A stretch of DNA of 64,000 nucleotides. It comes from Biscogniauxia marginata (taxonomy: Eukaryota; Ascomycota; Sordariomycetes; Xylariales; Xylariaceae). Of the stretch, positions 49,933 through 60,013 are shown in pieces. The notes under the pieces were generated by a model, which had not been told where the DNA came from, did not search any database, and saw only the letters and a list, made by a program, of their open reading frames with translations. A program made the position numbers and the translations under genes. Every line of letters begins with the position of its first letter. Position 1 is the stretch's first letter. Location: NCBI GenBank assembly GCA_022695795.1, contig MU404094.1:1-64000 (forward strand). The letters run 5' to 3'.

Positions 49933-51619
49933 TCAGACTTGGGAAATGACATCCGGCACCCCCAGGCCGACACTCTCTTCCAAGATTGCCACACCATCGC
50001 CGACATCCAAGGGTTCCTGATGAAAATAGCCCTCTTCCGACTCCTCCATCATCATCGTGGTGGCAGTGTCCCGAATAGCCATTTCTTCTCCAGGCGTTGG
50101 GGAAGGAAGCGGTGTCAAGCAAGCGCGGATGAGGTTGGTTCTTGGAGAGGGCAGAGGCGAACCGACATTTTGCAAATCCATATCCCCGCAGACATTGCCG
50201 GATGCCTCAATGGTGAGTCCATCCATCGAACCAAGAACTTGATGGCGAACTTGGTTATTGGTCCTCAAAGATGTTGGGCTATGCTCCGTTAGCTACGACG
50301 AAAAGGAGGACCACTGGTAACAAAAAATATACCTTCGGCCGTCACATATGAATGGCTGGTAGTCAAAGCTCGATACGCCTTCCTTGTTCTGACGGACCCC
50401 CATCCAGCCAGCAGGAGTCGGAGGGGGGGACCACGGAGGGCGTATAATATCATTAGAAAGGTGCCGTCGCGGGAACGACGGGGTGATGCCGCCAATTGAT
50501 GAATCATTCTCTGGTGGGCTCGACTCAAATTCGATATGCTCCGCATCGGTGAGTGCGTCCTCTATGAATTCCGAGAAACTCCAGGTTGAAGATTCCGAAG
50601 ACGGAGCTGATGGAAGCGTTGCGGACCTGGCTTTGGGCTACTGGAGTGTCAGCATCCATTAAAAATAAATACGTTAGGTTTAGCATGTGATTATCATACC
50701 CAGGGGACTGCTCTCAGACCAATGTGCTTCACCGCCTCCGCATCAAGAATCGGCCTGGTTCCCATACGATGGAACCCGAATCCAGTAGCTACGGAAGGAG
50801 GTATGTCCCCGGATAGAACCCCGTCTAAACTCAGATATGTTCGCGGTTCACAGGAAGGACGACATCGATGGCAATACTTGACCTGGCACTCATCGTTTTC
50901 ATCAAGAACCCACGGTTTCTTGTCGTCACTTGGGCAATCAAAACCAGGTGGGGGCTTGACAGTAAGGTTACTGTCACAAGAGGGAAAGTAGAAGGACCGT
51001 TGTCGCTGGCCTGCCTTTTCTTGTTCATGGCCGACAACATCCAATAACTGCCCGAGTTAGCATACTCAATATCAGGATTGGTAGCAAAACACTTACGTGC
51101 TCTCTTTGCTTCAAGATAGTAGCAATTTGATCAGGAGTATATGTCTTCATTTGGTCAGGAGTGATCTCCTTGAGGAAGGCAAACTTGTCCGACCTTCTTT
51201 CGGGGCCTCGAGCACCAGGGGATATCTGCTCGCTGAAAGAAAGACCGAGAAGGTCAAAATTCACCTGGTTAGGTGTGGTTAGTCACAAGATGACTTGGTA
51301 AGAATAAAATAAAAAGGGGGGGGAGGGGGGGAGTTATTGTATTTACCGGGTGGCCTTTCTTCATAGCATATTCGATTAAATGCTCACGGTCCTGTATACA
51401 TCGATAGAGCCAACCCTACTGACCAGGTCGATGACACATGGCGCATACGTAGTTCGTGTCGTAGATGCGAGTCATGGTCAGGTGAGTGCAGGCTGGCCGG
51501 AACAGCTGCGGCCGGTAGGTTGAGTAGCATGAAAGGGGCAAAGGCGGAATTACTGGCGCCTCGGTGGTCTGGCGAGGTGACTGCAAATCCATTGTTTGAT
51601 AGGCAATATGCGACAACAT
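49933..51619 (-). CDS. Protein of unknown function with Cys pairs, five exons, one in-frame TAG
   Basis: The function is not recognised. Exons are about 51619-51347, 51264-51097, 51047-50700, 50637-50333 and 50278-49933; every junction agrees in phase and has GT/AG ends. The product has possible zinc-binding pairs: YVCAMCHRPG near the start, and YCHRCRPSCEPRTYLSLDG in exon 3 within a Pro/Asp-rich context. The last two exons are Ser/Pro-rich and acidic. In exon 1 the frame reads CHRPGQ, then TAG (51418-51416), then GWLYRCIQDREHLIE with no break, so a single stop interrupts an otherwise open and protein-like frame; a 30-base intron there is implausible. Two ATGs (51619, 51592) could start it. 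Either a nonsense allele, a base error, or readthrough. Confidence 0.6.
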
Positions 51620-53647
51620 GGTTGGTGATGATGTTGGTGACGATGTTAGTGAGCGGATCAAGACTTGTTGTGTTTTAGGATTCTAGTAGGCGGGTGTGTC
51701 TGGATGCAAGATGTATATGTATGCGTAAAAGGAAAAGTTGCTGGGCAACCAGATCAAGATAGAAGACACCTGCAACCTGTAACTATGTAAGCTATAACGA
51801 TGCTGTAGAGGAAAAAAAAGCGGAATGAATGCAAGAAGAAGCAAAAATAATGAAAGACTAGCAGTGCTACTTTGGAAGCATAGTTCAAGTATCAAGGAGG
51901 GATCATCTTAAAGCGATGACGATGTTGGCGAAGCTGGAACTTCCATTGCGCGTATGTGGATATACATAACACGAAAGTAGGCTAGTATACGAGTATGTAC
52001 TTGTGTACTTAGGTGCTAATGTGGGATAAAATGATTATTTACTTACTACTTACAACTACCTAGGTAGTTTAGTTTAATACACTTTATCTTTTAAATGATG
52101 TATTTAATTGAACCGAGGTAAAGAGGTGCCCGTAGGTCTAGTGGAATAACTAGGTAGGTACCTAGGTACCTAGGAAGCTACACTAGTACTGTTATCCGAC
52201 TTAATGAGCTTTGCATGCACGAAGTACCTAATGTGCTTACCTGCGTACCTGACCCTATGGTTTTGGTAATTACCTGGTATTCCTTACAATTTTAAGGTAC
52301 ATCCACTTCTAGGCCTGTTTGTCCCTCCTGTATCTTACCTTATCCAGCCCAGCTAGCACACCTAACTTTCCATTTCCATCACCTAAGGTACCAAAGCGAA
52401 TACCAAAGTCTCTAATGTTATGCCTACTTTGGTTAGGATCGGCGCTGGACACACCCCCAGCTACCCCGTCCGAGGTCCTTGCGCTTAGACAGACGGTATT
52501 TTAAGATTCCTAGGGCTCGTATGTACAGTACTGTGTGCGTAACCAGTGGGCAACTTGATGCATATAATTTCCAGTGAGCTTCGACACTCTCAACACATAC
52601 AGAGGAAATGATCTGTACATCCCCTACATCTACTGTATCCAACAGCTAATTTTCACCGATACGAGAGGACTCATCGTGCCCTCCAAGTCTGACCGCACTT
52701 CTGACTTACATGTGTGCAGTAAGGTGTCTAGAAAGGGAGAGGGCGTGATTGGATGCGACACCCTCTCAACGCCTACAGTAGGCTGCTTAGGCATGGTAAG
52801 TGAATACAGAGTCGCTGCAAGATATTAGTCGTCCAAAAAAGTCTTCAATGGGGCGATCTCTCGAAACGCCGATCCGATAGGATGACCCAGGCCCCATTGA
52901 AGTTTCGAGACAAGATGGATACCTCGTATGCATCTGGACATCTCTCGGGGGGGGTGTGTCGTGATGAACGGGGACAGCCAGACTGGGGAAGGGCAATGGG
53001 CCTGAAAAAGGTGGGCCGGGGAGGGAGCAGAGGGGTAGCGGGGACGGAACAACATTTCAGCAGCGGACGGGACCCTTTTGGGCCAATTGGAGCGGAGATG
53101 AGTAGACCGGGGATCCCGGCCTAGCCAGTCAAGGGTGAGCTGTCGTGCAGCAACGAACTCCCCTAAAAACACAAGGGCCCCACCAGTCACCGGCCAGGTC
53201 GCGACAACAAGTAAAAAGGCTGCGAGACGCTGGCGTCCCCCGGGAAAAAGCCAGGACCTGAATTGTAATTTGTGTCCAACCTCGCTCTTACCAACCTCCT
53301 CCACTCCTCTCCACCCTCAGCGACCGTACGGATGAACAGCGAACCCCACGATATTTGACGACCATCCCATCTGTCTGCATCGCGGTATTTTGGTAAGTCG
53401 TGCGCTGCCTCTCCCTCCATAATTTGCACTTTGGTCCTGCTTGTCACTCGAGGATCGCCGTCGTAACCAGAGAAATCCCTCTCGGCCCCGGGTCTAGATC
53501 GAGGTAAACAAACCAATTGGCCGAGACCGAGTATTCCACACTTGCTGCCCACCACCGAAATTCATCCATATAAGCCTGTCCGTGCCGCTGACTTCTGCCA
53601 GACGACCAGATATTGTAAGCCGATTTGCCGATTGAAATCTGGGTGCA
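51620..53647. other. Intergenic with TACCTAGGTA motif cluster
   Basis: No gene was recognised; the minus-strand frame at 52825-53304 shows no family features. A dense cluster of TAGGTACC/TACCTAGG units lies at about 52050-52270. The right end is the promoter and leader of the Mpv17-like gene. Confidence 0.45.
52150..52175. repeat. Palindromic TACCTAGGTA units
   Basis: Overlapping copies of the self-complementary TAGGTACCTAGGTACCTAGG pattern. Single and partial copies recur in most intergenic regions of this window (for example near 10075, 12010, 29530, 56950 and 63150) and not in coding sequence that I noticed. Confidence 0.7.
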
Positions 53648-54726
53648 ATGTCGGTGAAGATCGAGCGGGACACGGTCCGCCATATAACCGAACCAGCACA
53701 CGGCGCAGGTCGCGAGCTTGTTCGCGGCGTTGCCCGTGAAGTCTCCCGCGACATTGCTCGCATCGACGACCATGTCCGCGGCCACGATCGCGACCGCGGC
53801 CACGATCACGGCCACAGTCATAGTCACGACCGCCGCGTCCATCGCCCTCTGCCTGGTACCAGTGGTAAGCATCCCGTCGCCGAGGCGATTGGCACCGCCG
53901 TTACTGGAGGCAAAAAGAATGCCGGCACCAGGGGCTATCTGATGGTGAGTCTCTTTCCCTCATGTTGCGACCCGGAAACCCCCTCCTCGACCCTACGTAT
54001 GACCCGTGCATCGAATTGACCATTTTCTTGTCGTAGGCGTACATCAGCGAACTCGAGAGGAACCCTTTGCGTACGAAGATGCTCACTGCCGGTACCCTCG
54101 CTGGCGCACAGGAGTTCCTCGCCTCGTGGCTCGCCAAAGACCGTAACAAGCATGGCAATTATTTCACCTCTCGTGTCCCCAAGATGGCTGCTTACGGCGC
54201 TCTCGTAAGCGCTCCCTTGGGCCATTTCTTGATCTGGTGTCTCCAGAAGGCCTTTAAGGGCCGCACAAGTTTGCGTTCCAAGATCTTGCAGATTCTTGTT
54301 AGCAATTTGATTGTACGTTGTCCTCAATGCTTATCTGAGACACCCCCTGCTAACAAGCCTGCCACACAGGTCGCCCCTATCCAGAATTCCGTGTATCTCA
54401 TCGCTATGGCTCTCATCGCTGGTGCTCGTACTTACCACCAAGTCCGCGCAACAGTACGTGTAGGCTTCATGAAGGTCATGAAGGTCTCTTGGATCACGTC
54501 GCCGCTCTGCCTCGCTTTCGCCCAGAAGTTCCTGCCTGAGATTGCCTGGGTTCCTTTCTTCAACGTCGTCGCGTTCATTATTGGTACCTACATCAACACC
54601 ATCACCAAGAAGAAGCGACTTGCTGCCTTGCGCAAGAAGCACTTCGGTGATGGCCGTGGCGGCTCCATGGGCCCCCCACGGTCTGACAATGATTATCCTC
54701 CCGTCGGACCCAACCCACCATATTAA
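53648..54726 (+). CDS. Mpv17/PMP22-family integral membrane protein
   Basis: The family part is clear. After an intron at 53945-54036, the frame reads AYISELERNPLRTKMLTAG, LASWLAKDRNKHGNYFTSR and KMAAYGALVSAPLGHFLIW. An intron at 54313-54369 follows, then VAPIQNSVYLIAMALIAGA, RVGFMKVMKVSWITSPLCL and PEIAWVPFFNVVAFIIGTY. Four hydrophobic segments fit the Mpv17/PMP22 fold of peroxisomal or mitochondrial inner membrane proteins. The C-terminal tail is Lys/Arg then Gly/Pro-rich. The N-terminus is uncertain: the frame from the ATG at 53648 gives about 309 residues with an unusual His/Asp/Arg-rich stretch. Alternatively the start is near 53771 with a further intron from the gtaagc donor at about 53864. 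Organelle assignment is not settled. Confidence 0.8.
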
Positions 54727-55195
54727 AAAAAATATTAAAAAGTCTTTAGTGAGTACAAAAGTAATAGGGGCAGGTAGTGTGTCATGACGACTGGCAGGGG
54801 ACGATTGATGAGGCTTATATCCGGGTTGTGTTATTGTGTTATCTCGATTTGGTTTTAGTTTTTCTCTCGCAACGTATACAAAGATATCTAACGAGGAAAA
54901 TCTGGTGGGCTTGGGGGGTGTCTAGGGACGAGCAATGATGTTCGGGAATACCTACGCTTGTATAGTTGCTATTTTTCTTTTTGATATCGTCTTTCCGCAA
55001 TGTCAGATATTACCTTTCCTATGTTCACTGTACAGGACCACGTAAAAAGGGGGGAAGCCTTTCAGGGCAGACCTTCATGAGGCGGGTAGTTTTTAAATCT
55101 AATGATGATATACATTGTCGTCTACCAATTGTCAAGCTCCCCTTTCCTTAAGAATTTAGTGTCGAGCCAACCACACACCTCCCTCACGCACTAGT
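54727..55195. other. Intergenic, converging 3' ends
   Basis: Holds the 3' ends of the Mpv17-like and LPMO genes. No other feature recognised. Confidence 0.4.
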
Positions 55196-55979
55196 TTAGG
55201 CCTCGGCAACTGTGAAGTCGACACAAGATTCGTAAGTTTGCTTCGCACCCGTTCCGTACCACCACCATTGGAGAACCTAGTTACATAATGAATAGTCAGT
55301 GGAGTGCTTCTGTCTGGCTGCGCCTCTCGGAGTCCCCGACCCTACCAACTGAGCCCACCAGATCCAGACAAGCTGCCTACATAGAACATATATCTCCCAT
55401 GAAGGGAAAAAAAAAAGGAACAAGGAACAAGATGGGGCTACTTACACAGGCACCGGCAGTCGCGCACCGATCCCCCAGGTCCGTCGGGATAGTAACGTTG
55501 AAGTCGGTCTGATCGGCGGGCGTGGCGCCGGCGTAAAACGCGGCCTCGTCGGCGTACCCGGCGGGCCAGCTGATCAGGGGGGCGCCGCCGACGACGGCGT
55601 CGGCGGCGGTGTCGACGAGGGACACGTTGGCGGCGCCGGCGTGCGGGATGGTCAGCTCGACGCGGACGTTGACCTCCTGGCCCGGCGCCCACGCCTGCAC
55701 GTTGGCCGCGTTGTCGCCGAACTGCAGGCCCCGGCACAGCCACACGTTGCACGCCGCGGGGTCGTAGCCCGGGTCCCGGGCCCCGAGCTCGGGGAGGCCC
55801 TCAACGTGCGACGTCGCGTCGCCCGCGATCGCGTCCGCGATCGCCTGCCCGCAGGCCGCGGCCGTGGCGCCCCCGGGCGCGCGCGCGGGAGGCGAGGAGA
55901 TGAGGCCGTGGCTTTGGGCGGGGGAGGGGGTCAGGGTTAGGGCGAGGGCGAGGGCGGCGGGGAGGGCGCGGGAGAGCAT
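55196..55979 (-). CDS. Secreted lytic polysaccharide monooxygenase, AA16-like
   Basis: Two exons, 55979-55446 and 55276-55196, join in phase over a 169-base intron (gtaagt...ctag) to give 204 residues. A signal peptide of 23 residues (MLSRALPAALALALTLTPSP then AQS) would leave His24 as the first mature residue, HGLISSPPARAPG, as needed for a copper histidine brace. His113 in TIPHAGAANVS is the likely second brace residue. CNVWLCRGLQFGDN and the terminal QWWWYGTGAKQTYESCVDF match the AA16 pattern as I remember it. LPMOs cleave cellulose-type chains oxidatively. There is no linker, carbohydrate-binding module or anchor. Exon 1 is very GC-rich. AA11-type assignment is less likely. Confidence 0.8.
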
Positions 55980-58028
55980 CGTGGGCGCTGCGGTTCTGGT
56001 CGGTTCTGTTGGAGGGAGGGTTTTTTTTTTCTTTTTTTTTCGCTTTGGGGATGATGTCGGGGAAGAGGTTGTTTACTTTGGCGCAGATATGGATCTTTGA
56101 CGGTTTGAATTTCGTGTATATATATATATATACCTAGATAGATAGATAGATAGATAGATAGATTGTACTCCTTGCTGATCAGGGCGTCGTCCCCTCCCCC
56201 TTGTTTTGTAATCCTCGAGCTTCTATCCCGTCTATCCCATTTCGTCCATCTGTCTCATAAATCTCCCCCCCTGGCCTCCGCACTACATACCGCACGTACA
56301 GGAGATGTTAAATGAAAAGGTCGATGCTGGCATTCCCCATTCCGGCGCGTGTGATAAAGCAGTTGCTAGGTTAGGTATATCCGCAATCAGCGCGGAAGGG
56401 AGGGTGGATATCTTCGTCCCTGTCGCATTTATATAGCCGGCAAAATAGAAGAAGTAATAGTGGTAGTGATGATAGTAGTAGTAGCGTACAATGCAGGGAG
56501 CGCGGGTAAAAGAGGCCGCGCTTCCTTTTATATTAAATCTAGGTACGGAGCTGCAGCGTCTTCGGCACATCGAATCTTGTCGCATTGCTGGATATACCTA
56601 ATCCGGCGATGGAGGGGGGGCGGATCGTCCTTATGGCGGGGGCGGAGGAGGGGGGGATGTGTTCCCGATCACGAAAAACAGATTGTCACCCGGATCACCT
56701 TCTGCCCAACATGATGGGAAACCTGGACCTTGTTGATCAGCAGATGTCGTCATGTACCAATGAGGTTCCGTTCTGGCTTGGTACCCAGAAGAGCATTGTG
56801 GAGGGGAAAAGGGGGGGACGTAGGGTTCTGGCGGTGAACAGAGCGAGGGAGGAGGAGCTTTGATGATTTTCTATAAAATGTCCGAATATAAGCTTAATTG
56901 ATGATTACCCGGGCTAACCTGGCTATTAGTGGACTTGGACATGGCTCATACCTACCTATACCTACCTATACGTACCTCAATACGTAAAGATTGATTATGT
57001 ATTAGTATCCCAACAACACCACCCCTTACTTAAGCTCCTCCTACCAGTGCCATGTTCCTGGAGGAGACATAACTAACCTAGATGGTTGAACCTCGGGGTT
57101 CACGTATTTTCTCTTCTATAATATTAGTACCAAGCACCGTTCTTTTATGGTATTGACCCGGAAGTAGTTAAAGCCAACTTACGTCGCCAATTTGTTTTAC
57201 ACATGAGGAGCGTATCACTTGATTTGTAGTGTCTGCAGGTCCGGGGCCTAGTGAAGGATGCCAGCTGAGCTAAATCATTTCGATCTCCAGGCGGGCTTTT
57301 GGTAGGCCCTCTTAGACCAATCATGGGAAATAGCAGCAAAATATTGGTTATGGGAGCGAGCCTCCACAAGTATCCCCATAAGAGGTGATGTGTCTATGCA
57401 GTAGATCTGCTATCTAGTGACGAATGGACTTTTCTCTGGTAGCATCGCTAGTTGATCCGTGGCTAGAATGATACGAGGTTGAAAGATTGTGGATAATATA
57501 GAAACCCGACTTCATATTAATAGAATGATTGTATAGTGCCTCATGCTGTCATGCAACTAGATGCTAATTATTGTGACGACCCGCAGTCGTTATTGAGACA
57601 AGGTATTGACTAGGTAATAGTGAGGTGGATCACGTGAGTTCAAAGACTAGTCCCGCTGATGAAAAAGGGGTAGAAATATCATCTCAACTAATTACATGAT
57701 CAAAAATTTGACAAAGAGAGATGTATTGATGGACAGTAGACTAGATAGATACTAAAAACATCTCGGGTGTGTTTGCTCATACATTTGGTTGGTCTGCTGA
57801 GTTAGGTTGGTTAGAAATTATCTCAAGCCCATTGGACAGCTATCTTCCCCCTTTTGGGATAATGCCGCTCCCCACCACCCTTAACTCCGGCTTTGACATC
57901 ATCCCCCAATTGACTCCGGTAAGCACCAAAATCTTTTGCTTAGAAACCCGAGCGACACCAACAAACGTCCTTTGCGCCGCGCCTCCGCTCAATACATACC
58001 TAATCGCACCACTTTAATCTATCCCACG
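55980..58028. other. Intergenic with microsatellites
   Basis: The promoter of the LPMO gene lies at the left, with T runs near 56021-56040. TA and GATA repeats follow at about 56117-56162, and G-rich runs near 56610-56660. TACCTA motifs cluster at 56950-56980. No gene was recognised. The right end (57700-58028) is the promoter of ISA2. Confidence 0.45.
56117..56162. repeat. TA and GATA microsatellites
   Basis: A TA run of about eight units is followed directly by about seven GATA units, about 140 bases upstream of the LPMO start codon. Confidence 0.9.
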
Positions 58029-58822
58029 ATGCCTCCATTACATTGCGCAAACTTCACGTCAGCTGCGAACCTGTTCTTGCAGCTGTGCGCCCGGCGCAGC
58101 ACAACCCCAATCTCGTCTGCGAACTCGATCCTAGACATGCTCCTCCCACCGCAGACCCAGACCCGAGCCTTCCACCTCCGGGGGGCTCAGAGCCCCCATA
58201 GACCCGCGATGACAGCGAGAATACCAGCTCGCACTAGCTACCTGCGTCAACAGAGTGTCACGCCCCGAAGGAGAGGGTTCGCGTCGACGGGAACATGGAG
58301 GAAGACCCAGGTGATCTACAATCCGCAGGTTGACGCAGACGGGAACGAGATGCGGCTAGAGATCACGCCGCGGGCAGCCAACGTGCGTTTATATGGCCCC
58401 AATCCTTTTGCTTTCTCATCCCAAGATAATTACGCCCTTCTTAAAGACCTTGCGAAAATTGCGTATTGCGAGTCTAGCAAAGAACAAAAGAGAACCGCCT
58501 GCTAACACGGGACCAATTCTTAGCGACTATGCCAGATCATGGCCAAGGATGAGAACCCGCACCTCGCGCTGCGGATACAAGTCGAGTCGGGCGGGTGCCA
58601 CGGATTCCAGTATCTAATGTCGCTGACGACGCTGCCGCCCGAGACGTCCACCTCCTTGGCCTCCCCAAGCACTACAACAACAACAACAACAACAACCACC
58701 ACTACCGAAGAAGTGGCCCCCTCGACCACGACAAGCACCGAGCCCTCAGCGCCCCGGCTCGGCGAGGAAGACACGGTCTTCGCATTCGTGCAGGACGCAG
58801 ATCCGTCACCCCCCTCGCCCGA

Positions 58823-58863
<41 letters not shown>

Positions 58864-59042
58864 TGGCGGCGACAGCAGCAGGGATGCCCAAGGTCATCCT
58901 CGACGCCCCGAGCCTCGAGCTGCTGAAGGGCAGCAAAGTCGACTTCACCATGGAGCTGATCGGGAGCCAGTTCAAAATCGTAGACAACCCGCTCGCGACG
59001 AGCAGTTGCGGCTGCGGCACCAGTTTCGACATCAAGTTTTAA
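58029..59042 (+). CDS. ISA2: Mitochondrial iron-sulfur assembly protein ISA2
   Basis: Exons 58029-58382 and 58524-59042 join in phase (gtgcgt...cttag) to give about 290 residues. The N-terminal 90 residues are Arg/Ser/Thr-rich with few acids, a mitochondrial presequence. The A-type carrier domain begins with LEITPRAAN and continues across the intron with RLCQIMAKDENPHLALR, then VESGGCHGFQYLMSL. It ends LELLKGSKVDFTMELIGSQ, FKIVDNPLATSSCGCGTSF. The three metal-binding cysteines (GCHGF and CGCG) are present. ISA2 works with ISA1 and IBA57 in making 4Fe-4S clusters. The loop between the first Cys and the C-terminal part is swollen by Thr and Ser runs encoded by trinucleotide repeats, so the protein is longer than most homologues. 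Confidence 0.93.
58672..58699 (+). repeat. In-frame ACA trinucleotide repeat in ISA2
   Basis: About nine ACA units encode a threonine run inside the ISA2 loop. The reading frame is preserved. Confidence 0.9.
58825..58862 (+). repeat. In-frame AGC trinucleotide repeat in ISA2
   Basis: About twelve AGC units encode a serine run in the same loop, about 130 bases after the ACA repeat. Length variation between strains is expected. Confidence 0.9.
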
Positions 59043-60013
59043 AAAACCGGCCAGACGAAAGAGGAAAAAAAAAAAAATTTTAAAGTAGATGAAAAGCTTG
59101 AGATCAAAACTAGATGTTGAGAATATCGAGTCGCTTTCTAAAAGCCTCTCTAAATCGAGACATTCTCATACATACATTCCACGCAATCCGATCCAATCCA
59201 GCAAGCCCAGCCAGCGAAGCTGAATCATGGTCTTCCATGGTCTTCTTAGAAGAGAAAAGATATTTTTAAAGAGGTAAAAGGGTTGGGGGTGGGGGAAGGA
59301 GCGTTTCCAATATCGCAAAGCATTTCTTCACAGAAGACCTATTCTTTCTCATCGGATATTCGGAACATCCCGGTTGGTTCACTTCCACAGGACTACAATA
59401 ACAATAACAACCAAAGGTTCGACATAGCCCGACTCTGTATATAGTAAAAAGAGCATGAGTTCTCGACGGTTCGGGGTTGTATGGCGTATTGGTATGGCCA
59501 CACTACACTGTATGATATATACCTAGACGGGAAAAAAACTACCCGACTCATACATACGGTTTCACGCGAGCAAATATATATTGTTCATCCCTTCTGCTCT
59601 TTGCCCCGAATGCTTTGAAGGTTTAGCCCCCTACTCACTATGCTTATATGGTGGTTTCGTGCTAGGGCCTCCTAATATTGTCCTCTTGGGATGAGTAATC
59701 CTCCCCCTTTCTGTTGGGAACTCACGTAGATGACTACAGCAACATGACGACTTATGTGGAGTCTTACAATTTTTTGAATGCAAGTACAGGTGTTGGTTGT
59801 AGTCATAGTATTGCAATCCTGGTTGGTCTATCACCTTAATTTTCTCTAAGTATACTGATCAAGGAGGCATCATGCAAGGGGGCGGTGGGCCGTGATCATC
59901 AATGTATCAATTCATGAATAGCTTCCGAAGCTTTTATGAACGCCGCCACCCATGCAAAAGCAATACTCTCAAATACCAGACCAGACCGATTTACCCCGGA
60001 AAAAAACAACACC
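59043..60013. other. Intergenic, converging 3' ends
   Basis: Between the ends of ISA2 and the L7 gene. Contains A runs and short TA runs; no gene recognised. Confidence 0.4.

Noticed and set aside
52825..53304. 159-codon minus-strand frame
   Set aside because: No domain or conserved pattern, and it overlaps open frames on the other strand.
55305..55376. tRNA-like stretch on the minus strand (GGGCTCAGTTGGTAGG)
   Set aside because: It resembles a tRNA A box, but no matching B box, anticodon arm or acceptor stem follows, and it lies inside the LPMO intron.
57225..57300. tRNA-like TTAGCTCAGCTGG on the minus strand
   Set aside because: The A box matches, but the only B-box-like sequence is about 110 bases away with two mismatches and no cloverleaf can be drawn. 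Could be a SINE scrap, but not supportable.
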